Of a DNA stretch of 64,000 bases, positions 37,748 to 47,312 are shown one piece after another. A program made the translations under genes and the position numbers. This DNA comes from CAZSMC01 sp964607755 (GTDB lineage: Bacteria; Zhuqueibacterota; Zhuqueibacteria; Residuimicrobiales; Krinioviventaceae). The stretch is from positions 69,175 to 133,174 of the forward strand of contig CAZSMC010000003.1 in NCBI GenBank assembly GCA_964607755.1, written 5' to 3'. Positions within the stretch are counted from its first letter, which is position 1; every line of letters starts with the position of its first letter. The notes under the pieces were generated by a model, which did not search any database, had not been told where the DNA came from, and was given only the letters and a program-made list of their open reading frames with translations.

Positions 37748-38452
37748 TTGACAGCAGGAACGCTTTATCTTGTCAGCACACCTATCGGCAATTTAAAAGA
37801 TATTTCATTCAGGGCAATTGAGGTGCTCAAACAAGCGAACCTGATTGCTGCCGAGGATACTCGAACCAGCAAAACACTTTTGGCAGAATACAATATCACA
37901 ACTCCTCTTACAAGCTACCATGATTACAATAAAAAAAAGGTCACGCCGGGTCTGATCAACAAATTAAAAAACGGAACGGTCATAGCTGTTATCACTGACG
38001 CCGGCACACCGGGTATTTCCGACCCGGCTTTTTATCTGGTTCGAGAAGCTTTGTCTGAGAATATAAATGTGCAAGCCATTCCGGGTGCATCGGCGTTTCT
38101 CACCGCTCTTATTATCTCCGGTCTTCCTGCCGACCGGTTTGTTTTTGAAGGATTTTTGCCGCATAAAAAAGGTCGGGCTTCACGGCTTCAAGCACTTTCG
38201 CACGAGCCAAGGACTATCATTTTGTACGAATCTCCACACCGGATATTTCGTACTCTTAACGATCTGCTGGAAACACTTGGTAACCGGCGTGTGGCCGTTG
38301 CCCGCGAACTGACCAAAAAGTTCGAAACCGTGGTCCGTGGTCATTTGGATGACATTGTCAAACATCCTGATAAAATTACTCCAAAAGGAGAGTTTGTTGT
38401 TATTGCTGAAGGACTGGGGCGGAAAGGAAAATCAAAACAAAAAGCAGGGTAA
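37748..38452 (+). CDS. rsmI: 16S rRNA (cytidine(1402)-2'-O)-methyltransferase RsmI
   Basis: A 234-residue protein of the tetrapyrrole-methylase fold. Diagnostic stretches are LYLVSTPIGNLKDISFRAIE, AAEDTRTSKTLL, DAGTPGISDPAFYLVREA, PGASAFLTALIISGLP and FEGFLPHKKGRAS, typical of RsmI, which 2'-O-methylates C1402 of 16S rRNA. Length is slightly short of E. coli RsmI because the C-terminal extension is absent. The start is a TTG preceded by AGGACAC. The following gene begins 4 nt after its stop, so they are cotranscribed. Confidence 0.95.
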   Translation: MTAGTLYLVSTPIGNLKDISFRAIEVLKQANLIAAEDTRTSKTLLAEYNITTPLTSYHDYNKKKVTPGLINKLKNGTVIAVITDAGTPGISDPAFYLVREALSENINVQAIPGASAFLTALIISGLPADRFVFEGFLPHKKGRASRLQALSHEPRTIILYESPHRIFRTLNDLLETLGNRRVAVARELTKKFETVVRGHLDDIVKHPDKITPKGEFVVIAEGLGRKGKSKQKAG

Positions 38453-38456
38453 AATT

Positions 38457-39092
38457 TTGTTAGAAGAATTCAAGGATAATTTTCGTAAAAAGTTTGAACC
38501 GCTGATCCGGTTTTGTGTCAGACTTGGACTGAATCCAAACCATTTGACGACAGTTTCATTATTTCTTTCTATCTGGTCTGCCTACCAGTTTGCTTTTGGG
38601 TCTATTCATATTGCTGCATTGTTATTGCTGGTGGGCGGTTTTTTCGATATGATTGACGGAGAAGTTGCCCGGGCAGCCAACCGGGTAACACGTTTTGGCG
38701 CGCTTTACGATTCAACGTTGGATCGTTACTCGGAAATTTTTATTTTTTTAGGAATGGGCTATCATTTCGTCCGCATCCAGCTTGCAAGTCCGCAATTCAC
38801 TGCCGTGCTTACTTTGTTTATTGTTTTAGCGATGGCAGGTTCTCTTATGGTCAGTTACGTCCGGGCCCGGGCAGAGGGGCTCGATTTTCAGTGCAAAGTC
38901 GGTTTTCTGCAGCGACCTGAACGCGTCGTTCTCCTTGGCGTGGGAGCGCTCATTTCAAACTGGACGCTGATCTTTGTGATCTTTTTTATTGCGCTTTTTG
39001 CAAACATTACAGCAATACAGCGAATTCTTTATATTTATAAATCAGAAAATGCAGCTAAATGGGATAAACTTCAAAATACCGGTCATGATTAG
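38457..39092 (+). CDS. CDP-alcohol phosphatidyltransferase (probable inositol-phosphate acceptor)
   Basis: A 211-residue membrane enzyme. DMIDGEVARAANRVTRFGAL followed by YDSTLDR gives the full family signature D-x2-DG-x2-AR-x8-G-x3-D-x3-D, which binds the metal and CDP-alcohol. About six membrane segments follow or flank it. The TTG at 38457 is taken as start, just after the rsmI stop; an upstream frame overlapping rsmI by 115 bp is unlikely to be translated. The next gene makes inositol-3-phosphate, so the acceptor is probably inositol phosphate (phosphatidylinositol-phosphate or di-inositol-phosphate type), which is inference from context. Confidence 0.85.
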   Translation: MLEEFKDNFRKKFEPLIRFCVRLGLNPNHLTTVSLFLSIWSAYQFAFGSIHIAALLLLVGGFFDMIDGEVARAANRVTRFGALYDSTLDRYSEIFIFLGMGYHFVRIQLASPQFTAVLTLFIVLAMAGSLMVSYVRARAEGLDFQCKVGFLQRPERVVLLGVGALISNWTLIFVIFFIALFANITAIQRILYIYKSENAAKWDKLQNTGHD

Positions 39093-39187
39093 GACATCAT
39101 AAAATTAATTGCACCATATTCCTGATCCTGGGCCCCGGCAGGTTCCTGAGACGTTACCGGGGAAAATTAACAGAAAGGAGAAGTAGA

Positions 39188-40507
39188 TTGACTGAAAAAG
39201 AGGGTGTAAAGATTAAAGAGCCAAAGGGTAAACTCGGGATTTTGCTCCCGGGACTGGGTGCTGTTGGCACTACCGTTATTGCCGGAGCAGAGTTGGTTCG
39301 TAACGGATTTGCCAAACCGATCGGCTCTTTAACGCAAATGGGAACAATTCGTCTGGGCAAACGAACAGAAGACAGAGTGCCCAAAATTAAAGAATTTGTT
39401 CCACTAGCAGATTTAGAAGACATTGTATTCGGTGGGTGGGATATTTCCCCGGACAATGGGTACGAATCGGCAATATACGCAAAAGTAATAAAAAAAGAAG
39501 ACCTGGATAAAGTAAAACCTCAGCTCGAAGCTATCCAGCCCATGAAAGCAGTTTTTGATCAGCGCTATGTCAAACGCCTGGATGGTCCGAATACCAAAAC
39601 CGGAAAATCAAAAATGGACCTGGCTGAACAACTGATGCGAGATATTGAAAATTTCAAAAAAGAAAATGACCTCAATCGGGTTGTTATTGTGTGGTGCGGA
39701 AGCACGGAAACCTATCTGGATTATGATCCGGTGTGGAATTCTATCGAAAGTTTCGAAAAAGGATTGCAAGATAATCACGATGCCATTTCCAGCAGTATGA
39801 TTTATGCTTACGCTGCCTTAAAATGCGGGGTGCCCTATGTTAACGGTGCACCTCATATGACCACTGACATTCCAGCCTTGCTGGAATTGTCTAAAAAAGA
39901 AAGCGTGGCTATTGGCGGCAAGGATTTTAAAACAGGCCAAACCTTCATGAAAACATTGCTGGCTCCCGGATTAAAAGCGCGCCAGCTTGGTGTCCGGGGA
40001 TGGTTCTCTACCAATATTCTCGGCAACAGGGACGGGGAAGTGTTGGATGAACCGCTTTCTTTCAAGTCAAAAGAAGTGTCCAAACTTTCAGCGCTGGAAT
40101 ATATATTTCAACCAGACAAAAATCCGGATTTATACGGCGATCTTTATCACAAAGTTCGCATTAACTACTATCCGCCCAGCGGCGATAATAAGGAGGGCTG
40201 GGATAATATTGATATTTTCGGATGGTGCGGCTATCCGATGCAAATAAAAGTCAACTTTTTGTGTCGCGACAGTATTCTCGCCGCACCGCTTGTTCTTGAT
40301 TTAGCGCTATTCATTGACCTTGCCCAGCGGGCAGGACGTTCCGGGATTCAGGAATGGCTGTCATTTTATTGCAAAAGTCCCATGGTGGCTGAAGGATTGT
40401 ATCCGGAACATGATATTTTCATTCAATTGATGAAACTGAAAAACACACTCCGTCATTTCATGGGTGAAGATCTCATTACCCATCTTGGCCTTGATTACTA
40501 TGAATAG
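39188..40507 (+). CDS. ino1: myo-Inositol-3-phosphate synthase
   Basis: A 439-residue protein, close to the size of archaeal/bacterial type synthases. LLPGLGAVGTTVIAGAELV is the NAD-binding loop, GGWDISPDNGYES, VVIVWCGSTETYL, NGAPHMTTDIPALLEL and CRDSILAAPLVLDLALFIDL match conserved family blocks, including the lysines and acidic residues around GGKDFKTGQT. It converts glucose-6-phosphate to inositol-3-phosphate using NAD. TTG start with AAAGGAG eight nt upstream. Paired with the CDP-alcohol transferase, it suggests inositol-containing phospholipid or compatible-solute synthesis. Confidence 0.93.
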   Translation: MTEKEGVKIKEPKGKLGILLPGLGAVGTTVIAGAELVRNGFAKPIGSLTQMGTIRLGKRTEDRVPKIKEFVPLADLEDIVFGGWDISPDNGYESAIYAKVIKKEDLDKVKPQLEAIQPMKAVFDQRYVKRLDGPNTKTGKSKMDLAEQLMRDIENFKKENDLNRVVIVWCGSTETYLDYDPVWNSIESFEKGLQDNHDAISSSMIYAYAALKCGVPYVNGAPHMTTDIPALLELSKKESVAIGGKDFKTGQTFMKTLLAPGLKARQLGVRGWFSTNILGNRDGEVLDEPLSFKSKEVSKLSALEYIFQPDKNPDLYGDLYHKVRINYYPPSGDNKEGWDNIDIFGWCGYPMQIKVNFLCRDSILAAPLVLDLALFIDLAQRAGRSGIQEWLSFYCKSPMVAEGLYPEHDIFIQLMKLKNTLRHFMGEDLITHLGLDYYE

Positions 40508-40534
40508 CTATCGGATACACCGGAAAAACCCAAC

Positions 40535-41881
40535 GTGAAAAAATATTCTCCGTTCAAAAGCTTTTTAAAGACTTCATTGCCTGCTGCAGTAGATTTGGCC
40601 TCCCAAACGATAATGTGGACGATCGAAGCAATTTTTATTGGTAAAATATCGGCTGCGTCACTGGCAGGACACGGGATGGCCATTCAGGTGATTGTGGTAT
40701 TCTTTGCTGTTCTTTTGACATTTGTGGTCGGAGCCGGTTTAATTATCAATCATCATCTCGGAGCTGGAGAAAAATATGAAGCGAATCATATTTTCGGCCA
40801 GGCCTTGATGATGGGCATTATTATGGCTATAGCCATTTCGCTGGTGTGGCACTTTGGTGCTGTCCATCTGTTTAAAATCATCAAAGGTGGCAGTTCAGCA
40901 TCCGCGCAAGCTGCTGGTGAAATATATATAAAAACCATCTCTTATTTTGCCCTTTTCATTGTTACAAATTTTGTCGGCACCGGAATTATTCGCGCCATTG
41001 GCGATACAAAATATTCCATGCGCGTTAATCTTTTTATTAACCTCCTGAACGTGTGTCTTGCGCCGCTTCTCATTTTTGGCTTGTTCGGTTTGCCCCGACT
41101 GGAGGTCAAAGGCGCAGCTCTGGCTGTGGGAATTTCGCACACCGTGGGATTCACTGCTACTTTTTATTTGCTTCGCAGCCGCAAGTTATCTATTATTTTA
41201 TCGTTTCGTGAATTAACCAGGCCCCGGCTGAAGAGCTTTAAGAATCTTTTCAAGAAAGGATTGCCCACAACAGTTGAGCAGGCATCCTGGGCAGCCGGGC
41301 AGCTTGTTGTGATGGGTTATGTCGCAGCCCTTGGCGTGACAGCCCTGACAACTCATACAATCTTTATGCGCATTCAAAACATTTTGTCCATGGTGTACCT
41401 GGGATTTAGTCTGGCAGCCATGAGTCACATGGGCCGCAATCTTGGTGCGGAAGACCATGACCGAGCAGAGAGTTCAGCATACGCAGCGCACCGGGTGATG
41501 ATTATGTTTGTTGGCATTCTGGTCGTTTTTATGCTGGCGTTTTCACAAGTGTTTATCACAGTTTTCACCACAGACCCGCCCACCATAGAACTTGGCCGGA
41601 AGGTAATTTACCTTTTTGCCCTGGCACAAATACCCAAAGCGCTGAATAACGTGATCAGCGGGAACCTGCGTGGCATCGGTAATCTGCAATGGTTGATGTT
41701 CAGTGTGATGGCATTTGTTCTTGTTTTCGAAATTGGCTTGAATTACGTGTCTGCGTTTATTCTGGGATGGAGTTTGTTCGGCGTGTGGGGAATACAAACA
41801 GCGGATGAAACGATTCGGTTTGTCTTGAATTATGTAAAATTTGTCAAAGGTTCCTGGCGCGGAAAACCAAAACATGCGTAA
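40535..41881 (+). CDS. MATE family efflux transporter
   Basis: A 448-residue protein with about 12 membrane helices in two similar halves (residues about 20-230 and 240-440), as in NorM/DinF-type MATE transporters, which exchange Na+ or H+ for cationic drugs or metabolites. ASLAGHGMAIQVIVVFFAVL and GVTALTTHTIFMRIQNILSM are the paired inner repeats. Starts at GTG 40535, 27 nt after the ino1 stop. The dTMP kinase start overlaps its final codons (ATGCGTAA), so they are translationally coupled. Substrate unknown. Confidence 0.9.
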   Translation: MKKYSPFKSFLKTSLPAAVDLASQTIMWTIEAIFIGKISAASLAGHGMAIQVIVVFFAVLLTFVVGAGLIINHHLGAGEKYEANHIFGQALMMGIIMAIAISLVWHFGAVHLFKIIKGGSSASAQAAGEIYIKTISYFALFIVTNFVGTGIIRAIGDTKYSMRVNLFINLLNVCLAPLLIFGLFGLPRLEVKGAALAVGISHTVGFTATFYLLRSRKLSIILSFRELTRPRLKSFKNLFKKGLPTTVEQASWAAGQLVVMGYVAALGVTALTTHTIFMRIQNILSMVYLGFSLAAMSHMGRNLGAEDHDRAESSAYAAHRVMIMFVGILVVFMLAFSQVFITVFTTDPPTIELGRKVIYLFALAQIPKALNNVISGNLRGIGNLQWLMFSVMAFVLVFEIGLNYVSAFILGWSLFGVWGIQTADETIRFVLNYVKFVKGSWRGKPKHA

Positions 41882-42536
41882 AAATGAAAAAAAACAATCG
41901 GGATTATTTATCACATTCGAAGGCATTGATGGCAGCGGGAAATCAACCCAGGTGGAAAAATTAAAGGATTATTTGTGTTATAGAAAATTTAAAGTGATGA
42001 CCCTGCGTGACCCCGGAAGTACAGCCATATCAGAAAAAATTCGCGATATTCTGCTGGATAGGGAAAACATGGCTATATCACCGTGGGCCGAATTACTGCT
42101 CTACGAAGCAGCACGCGCACAACTGGTTGAACAGAAAATAAAACCCGCATTGAATGAAGGCAAGATCGTTATTTGTGATCGATTCTACGATTCGACCACA
42201 GCTTATCAGGGACACGCCAGAAAACTGGATATGGACATTGTCCAGCAAGCAAATAGAATTGGTTCGTGCGGTTTATCGCCGGACTTTACATTTTATATTG
42301 ATGTGAAACCTGAAATTGTATTCGAGCGTATAAAAAAAATTAAAATTTTACAGGATCGTATGGAATCCGAAGGACTGGAATTTCAACGAGTTGTTCGACA
42401 GGGTTATCTAAAAATCGCTGAACGCCATCCGCATCGATTCAGAGTCATTTCAGGTCATGATACTATCGATAACGTACATCAGAAAATAGTACATACTCTT
42501 TTAGGACATGTCCCATATATTAAAAACAACAGGTGA
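41874..42536 (+). CDS. tmk: Thymidylate kinase
   Basis: A 220-residue kinase. FITFEGIDGSGKSTQVEKL is the P-loop, LRDPGSTAISEKIRDILL corresponds to the dTMP-binding DRE/DPG region, and DRFYDSTTAYQGHAR is the DR(Y/F)-x3-S-x-AYQ signature, followed by a LID region. It phosphorylates dTMP to dTDP using ATP. The ATG at 41874 overlaps the MATE stop and is chosen over a TTG 33 nt upstream, which would add non-family residues. The stop codon lies inside the ribosome-binding site of the next gene. Confidence 0.95.
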   Translation: MRKNEKKQSGLFITFEGIDGSGKSTQVEKLKDYLCYRKFKVMTLRDPGSTAISEKIRDILLDRENMAISPWAELLLYEAARAQLVEQKIKPALNEGKIVICDRFYDSTTAYQGHARKLDMDIVQQANRIGSCGLSPDFTFYIDVKPEIVFERIKKIKILQDRMESEGLEFQRVVRQGYLKIAERHPHRFRVISGHDTIDNVHQKIVHTLLGHVPYIKNNR

Positions 42537-42541
42537 ATATT

Positions 42542-44254
42542 ATGAAAAAATATTTCAAAAGCATTTTAGCCACAGCCAGCATTATCAGTATTGTTTTTAT
42601 CATCGGTTGGTCTACAGGATTGCATTGCCAGAACAATCAAGACCTCTATTCCGAAACAAGACAAAATATCAAAATTTTTGGTGAAATTTACAAAGAGACG
42701 TTCGATCATTATGTCGAGGACATTGATCCGGAAGCTTTTATGCGCGCCGGAATCAATGGCATGCTCGACAAGCTTGATCCGTACACCGTTTTTCTGGAAA
42801 AAGAAGGTAAAGAAAATTTAAAATTAATGACTGAGGGAAAATATTACGGTGTCGGAATGCGCATCACCATTCGCAATGGCTGGCCAACCTGCGCGGAACA
42901 ACCCTTTCCTAACAGTCCAGCACAAAAAGCCGGCATTCGAGAAGGCGATCAGATTATTGAGATTGATGGCGAGTCTACAAAAGGACTTTCCCTGAACGAA
43001 ACAGCGTCTCGTTTGCGCGGTGAAGAAAAGGGCAGCAAAGTCACTATAAAAATTCGACGAGTTGGCGCTGATAAACCGATTCAAATGACCCTTATTCGGG
43101 ATGAGATTGTCATCTCTGACATCCAGTATAAAGGCATGGTGGAACCTGGTATCGGGCTGATTAACCTGAACGTCTTTAACCGCGGTGCCGCCGAACAAGT
43201 CCGAAATGCGCTGGAACAATTGCTGAACCAGGGTATGGAAGCACTGATATTAGATTTGCGTGGTAATCCTGGCGGACTGATGGATGTGGCAGTCGATGTC
43301 GCTGGCAATTTTGTGGATAAAGGTGAACTCGTGGTATATACCAAAGGCCGTTCTGCAGATCGCCACAAAGAGTACCACACCACTGGCACCCCGATTTTCA
43401 GTTCCATGCCGCTGGTGATTTTGGTCGACCAATATTCAGCATCTGCTTCTGAAATTGTTGCAGGTGCGATACAGGACCTGGATCGAGGCGTCATCATCGG
43501 CACCGAAACTTTTGGCAAAGGTCTGGTGCAAAGTGTGATGCCGCTGGACCGGCGCGGCGAGAAACAACTCAAAATGACCACAGCCAAATATTACCTGCCC
43601 AGTGGCCGGTTGATTCAACGCCCGGAAGTGTTTGAACGCGGTAAAGGTTCGGTTTTCCTCAATAAAGATTCGAGTTCATCAGAAACCGATAGCGTGAATA
43701 ATGATATTTATTACACTCGAAATGGACGCAAGGTGCGCGGTGGCGGTGGCATAAAACCAGACATTAAAAGTAAAAATCCAACGACCACCCGCTATGTTTC
43801 TATGCTGAGATTCAAATCGATGTTTTTCAATTTCAGTCTGAAATATGCTGCCGATCATGCCGATTTACCGCGCGATTTTGAGGTTGACGACCAAATGTTG
43901 AACAATTTTTTTAATTTTATCGAGGAAAACGATTTTAATTATGAACCTGACGGAATGGCAGAACTTGACAGTCTGGAAAGTATTGCCAAATCCAAAAATT
44001 ACTCTGAGCAGTTTATCGAGCTTCTCGGTGATCTGCGTGAACATTTCAAAAACGTCGAAGAGCAGGAGAGGCGGGAATCCATAGAGGATATAGAATACAT
44101 GATCAAGCGCGAATTAACTGCCAAGCTGTTCGGCAACGACGCGTCGTATGTCACCAGTTTCGAACGAGATGAAACGCTGCAACAAGCTGTTTCACTGGTA
44201 AAGAACAAAGAACGATATGAAAAAATCTTAAAACCGGAATCGCCAGGAATTTAA
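42542..44254 (+). CDS. ctpA: S41 family C-terminal processing peptidase (CtpA-like), second copy
   Basis: A 570-residue exported protease. A signal or anchor (residues about 7-22) precedes a PDZ domain (about 90-175, with YYGVGMRI and GIREGDQIIEIDG), then LILDLRGNPGGLMDVAVDVA and the catalytic pair: Ser in DQYSASASEIVAGAIQDLD (near residue 302) and Lys in TETFGKGLVQSV (near 325). A long acidic C-terminus follows. The ATG at 42542 has AGGTGA just upstream, overlapping the tmk stop, so it is preferred to the GTG three codons earlier. Paralogous to the S41 protein at 17078. Confidence 0.93.
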   Translation: MKKYFKSILATASIISIVFIIGWSTGLHCQNNQDLYSETRQNIKIFGEIYKETFDHYVEDIDPEAFMRAGINGMLDKLDPYTVFLEKEGKENLKLMTEGKYYGVGMRITIRNGWPTCAEQPFPNSPAQKAGIREGDQIIEIDGESTKGLSLNETASRLRGEEKGSKVTIKIRRVGADKPIQMTLIRDEIVISDIQYKGMVEPGIGLINLNVFNRGAAEQVRNALEQLLNQGMEALILDLRGNPGGLMDVAVDVAGNFVDKGELVVYTKGRSADRHKEYHTTGTPIFSSMPLVILVDQYSASASEIVAGAIQDLDRGVIIGTETFGKGLVQSVMPLDRRGEKQLKMTTAKYYLPSGRLIQRPEVFERGKGSVFLNKDSSSSETDSVNNDIYYTRNGRKVRGGGGIKPDIKSKNPTTTRYVSMLRFKSMFFNFSLKYAADHADLPRDFEVDDQMLNNFFNFIEENDFNYEPDGMAELDSLESIAKSKNYSEQFIELLGDLREHFKNVEEQERRESIEDIEYMIKRELTAKLFGNDASYVTSFERDETLQQAVSLVKNKERYEKILKPESPGI

Positions 44255-44348
44255 TTTTCTTTTAACGAATAAATTTATTAAATTATAAATTCTTTTTTGC
44301 GATCATTTAACGAATTTACACGAACAATAAAATTACAGGAGTTTATGA

Positions 44349-47072
44349 ATGGCTGAAAAATATGTCTACAAGTTCGGCGGAGGCCAGGCTGAAGGCTCTG
44401 CCGGCATGAAAAACCTGTTAGGAGGAAAAGGAGCAAATCTTGCAGAAATGAGCCGTATTGGTGTCCCTGTGCCTGCCGGTTTTACGATCACCACAGAAGT
44501 GTGTACAATGTGGACCAGGGAAGGCGCTGAAAAAGCGGCAAAAAAGATTCAACCGCAGGTTGAAGAAGGCGTCAAACATATTGAAAAAATCATGGGGGCG
44601 AAATTTGGTGACAAGGAAAATCCGTTGCTGGTTTCCGTTCGTTCCGGCGCCCGGGTTTCTATGCCCGGCATGATGGATACCGTCCTTAACCTCGGTTTGA
44701 ATGATGAGACTGTTCAGGGTTTGGCTAAAAAGGCAAAAAGTGAGCGTTTTGCCTGGGATTCTTATCGCCGGTTCATCCAGATGTACGGCGGTGTTGTTTT
44801 GGGAATGGAACCAGAAAGCAAAGACGCAATGGATCCGTTCGAAGAAGTTATCGAAAAAATCAAAGAAGAAAAAGGCGTTGAGCTGGACACGGAACTCGAT
44901 ACCGACGATCTGAAACGCATGGTCCATGAGTTTAAAGATAAAGTAAAACAAGGCATTGGCAAAGAATTCCCCACAGATCCGTGGGATCAACTCTGGGGCG
45001 CTATTGGCGCTGTCTTTGGATCGTGGAATAACAAGCGCGCTATTTATTATCGCAAAATCAACAACATTCCTGAAGAATGGGGCACTGCTGTCAATGTCCA
45101 GTCCATGGTTTTTGGCAATACCGGTGACAATTCTGCAACCGGCGTTGCTTTTACCCGCGATGCTGCGACTGGTGAAAACATTTTTAACGGCGAATATTTG
45201 ATCAATGCACAGGGTGAAGATGTTGTCGCTGGTGTGCGTACGCCACAGGAAATTACCAAAGAAGGTTCAAAACGCTGGGCTGAACGGCAAAACATTCCTG
45301 AAGATGTGCGAAAATCAAAATATCCTTCACTCGAAGAGTCAATGCCAAAAGTTTACAAGCAACTTCAAGAAATCGAAGAAAAGCTTGAACAACATTACAA
45401 AGACATGCAAGACCTCGAGTTTACTATAGAAGAGGGACGACTCTGGCTGCTGCAAACTCGAAACGGCAAGCGCACCGGGGCTGCCATGGTGCGCGTGGCG
45501 GTTGAAATGCTCGAAGAAGGATTAATTGACGAAAAAACCGCACTCAAACGCATTGATCCGAACAGACTGGACGAGCTGCTTCATCCCATTTTTGATAAAA
45601 AAGATTACAAAAACGCCAACATTCTAACAAAAGGTTTGCCAGCCTCACCGGGTGCGGCAACAGGTCGCGTGGTGTTTTTTGCTGACGAAGCTGAAGAATG
45701 GGCCGGTAACGGCGAACAAGTTATTCTGGCACGTACCGAAACATCTCCGGAAGACCTGTCCGGTATGCACGCCGCCAACGGCATTATGACCTCCCGCGGC
45801 GGTATGACTTCGCACGCGGCTGTTGTTGCCCGTGGTATGGGCAAGTGCTGCGTGTCTGGAGCCGGTGAGGTGAAAATTGATTACAAAAAACGTACCTTTA
45901 CTGTAAACGGAAAAACGTTTAACGAAGGTGACTGGATTTCGCTGAATGGAACTACTGGCGAAGTCATTGAAGGCAAGGTGAAAACCATGGAACCGGAAAT
46001 GCATGGCAACTTTGCCAGACTGATGGAATTGGCTGACAAATACACCAAAATGCTTGTTCGAACGAATGCAGATACTCCTCACGATGCGTCTGTAGCGCGG
46101 AAATTTGGTGCAGTGGGCATCGGCTTGTGCCGAACCGAGCACATGTTCTTTGAAGGCGACCGCATCAAAGCGATGCGCGAAATGATTCTTGCTAAAGACC
46201 ACGACGGCCGCCGTAAAGCATTGGACAAGATTCTGCCCTATCAACGCGAAGACTTTGAAGGCATTTTTGAAGCCATGGACGGTTATCCGGTGACCATTCG
46301 TCTGCTGGACCCACCGCTGCACGAATTTGTTCCGCACGATGAAAAAAATCAGGCCGAAATGGCCAGGGAATTGGGTGTCAGTCCTGAAGACGTGAAAGCC
46401 AAGGTCGAGGAACTGGCCGAGTTCAACCCAATGCTGGGACATCGCGGTTGCCGACTCGGAAACACTTATCCGGCAATCACAGAAATGCAGGCCAGGGCTA
46501 TTCTTGAAGCTGCTTTGAACTGCAAAGCCAAAGGAATCGATACCAAACCGGAAATCATGGTGCCGCTGGTTGGCAATAAAACTGAACTGGATACCCAGGC
46601 AGAAATCATCCGCCAGACCGCAGATCAGCTTTTTGAAGAACGAGGCGAGAAAATCGATTATATGGTTGGCACGATGATCGAAGTGCCGCGCGCGGCACTG
46701 ACAGCCGACGAAATTGCCGAGACGGCTGAATTCTTTTCTTTCGGTACCAACGATCTTACCCAGATGACATTCGGCTACAGTCGTGATGACGCCGGCAAAT
46801 TTTTGCCTGTGTACATGGAAAAGAACATCTTGACTGAAGATCCGTTTCAGGTGCTCGATCAGGCAGGCGTGGGTCAGTTAGTTGAAATGGGCACACAAAA
46901 AGGACGCGCTACCCGCAAAGACCTCAAGGTCGGCATTTGCGGCGAACACGGCGGCGAACCGAAATCCGTCAAGTTCTGTGCCAAAGTTGGCATGAACTAT
47001 GTGTCCTGCTCTCCGTTCCGCGTACCGATCGCACGTGTCGCTGCGGCACAAGCCACGCTGGAAGAAGAATAA
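44349..47072 (+). CDS. ppdK: Pyruvate, phosphate dikinase
   Basis: A 907-residue enzyme of full family length. The N-terminal ATP-grasp domain has FGGGQAEGSAGMKNLLGGKG and VSVRSGARVSMPGMMDTVLN. The central swivelling domain carries the phosphohistidine in GGMTSHAAVVARGMGKCCVSG (near residue 488; shown here in part). The PEP/pyruvate barrel has GLCRTEHMFF, PLHEFVPHD, FFSFGTNDLTQMTFGYSRDD and the Cys of KVGICGEHGG. It interconverts pyruvate, ATP, Pi and PEP, AMP, PPi, giving reversible, PPi-linked glycolysis. AGGAG precedes the ATG; hairpins follow the stop. Confidence 0.97.
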   Translation: MAEKYVYKFGGGQAEGSAGMKNLLGGKGANLAEMSRIGVPVPAGFTITTEVCTMWTREGAEKAAKKIQPQVEEGVKHIEKIMGAKFGDKENPLLVSVRSGARVSMPGMMDTVLNLGLNDETVQGLAKKAKSERFAWDSYRRFIQMYGGVVLGMEPESKDAMDPFEEVIEKIKEEKGVELDTELDTDDLKRMVHEFKDKVKQGIGKEFPTDPWDQLWGAIGAVFGSWNNKRAIYYRKINNIPEEWGTAVNVQSMVFGNTGDNSATGVAFTRDAATGENIFNGEYLINAQGEDVVAGVRTPQEITKEGSKRWAERQNIPEDVRKSKYPSLEESMPKVYKQLQEIEEKLEQHYKDMQDLEFTIEEGRLWLLQTRNGKRTGAAMVRVAVEMLEEGLIDEKTALKRIDPNRLDELLHPIFDKKDYKNANILTKGLPASPGAATGRVVFFADEAEEWAGNGEQVILARTETSPEDLSGMHAANGIMTSRGGMTSHAAVVARGMGKCCVSGAGEVKIDYKKRTFTVNGKTFNEGDWISLNGTTGEVIEGKVKTMEPEMHGNFARLMELADKYTKMLVRTNADTPHDASVARKFGAVGIGLCRTEHMFFEGDRIKAMREMILAKDHDGRRKALDKILPYQREDFEGIFEAMDGYPVTIRLLDPPLHEFVPHDEKNQAEMARELGVSPEDVKAKVEELAEFNPMLGHRGCRLGNTYPAITEMQARAILEAALNCKAKGIDTKPEIMVPLVGNKTELDTQAEIIRQTADQLFEERGEKIDYMVGTMIEVPRAALTADEIAETAEFFSFGTNDLTQMTFGYSRDDAGKFLPVYMEKNILTEDPFQVLDQAGVGQLVEMGTQKGRATRKDLKVGICGEHGGEPKSVKFCAKVGMNYVSCSPFRVPIARVAAAQATLEEE

Positions 47073-47081
47073 TTAAAAAGC

Positions 47082-47101
47082 CCGTCCACAAACGTGGATG
47101 G
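47082..47101 (+). terminator. Hairpin just after ppdK, weak terminator candidate
   Basis: Arms CCGTCCAC and GTGGATGG (8 bp with one G-T pair) around an AAAC loop begin 10 nt after the ppdK stop. The following bases are not a clean T-run, so it may be a degraded terminator or an mRNA-stabilising hairpin. Confidence 0.4.
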
Positions 47102-47128
47102 CGCAACTGTTTATAACTTTTCCAACTT

Positions 47129-47160
47129 ATGTGCGACGCGCTTTATGATGCGTCGCACAT
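47129..47160. repeat. Perfect palindrome with GCTTTATGAT loop
   Basis: An 11-bp perfect inverted repeat (47129-47139 with 47150-47160, arms ATGTGCGACGC/GCGTCGCACAT). It resembles the CTTTAG-cored hairpins at 48821-48953 in having a short T-rich core and arms of unrelated sequence. It may also contribute to ppdK transcript ending. The rest of 47161-47312 shows no gene. Confidence 0.65.
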
Positions 47161-47312
47161 TCAATTCTCCTGCAAAACCGTCGATTCTAAATTATCAATG
47201 GTTGCATATCGCAGTTTTATTTACTCTGAGAACTATTAAGCAACTCATGGTTATATTCAAATGAAAATGCCTATAATTATTCGCTCATAGGCTATTACTC
47301 ATGTTTGTTGAT

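Noticed and set aside
38337..38456. Upstream extension of the CDP-alcohol transferase overlapping rsmI
   Set aside because: The extra 40 residues lack family features; TTG at 38457 just after the rsmI stop fits the family length better.
45645..46442. 265-codon antisense frame inside ppdK
   Set aside because: Opposite strand of a strongly conserved enzyme; a composition effect.
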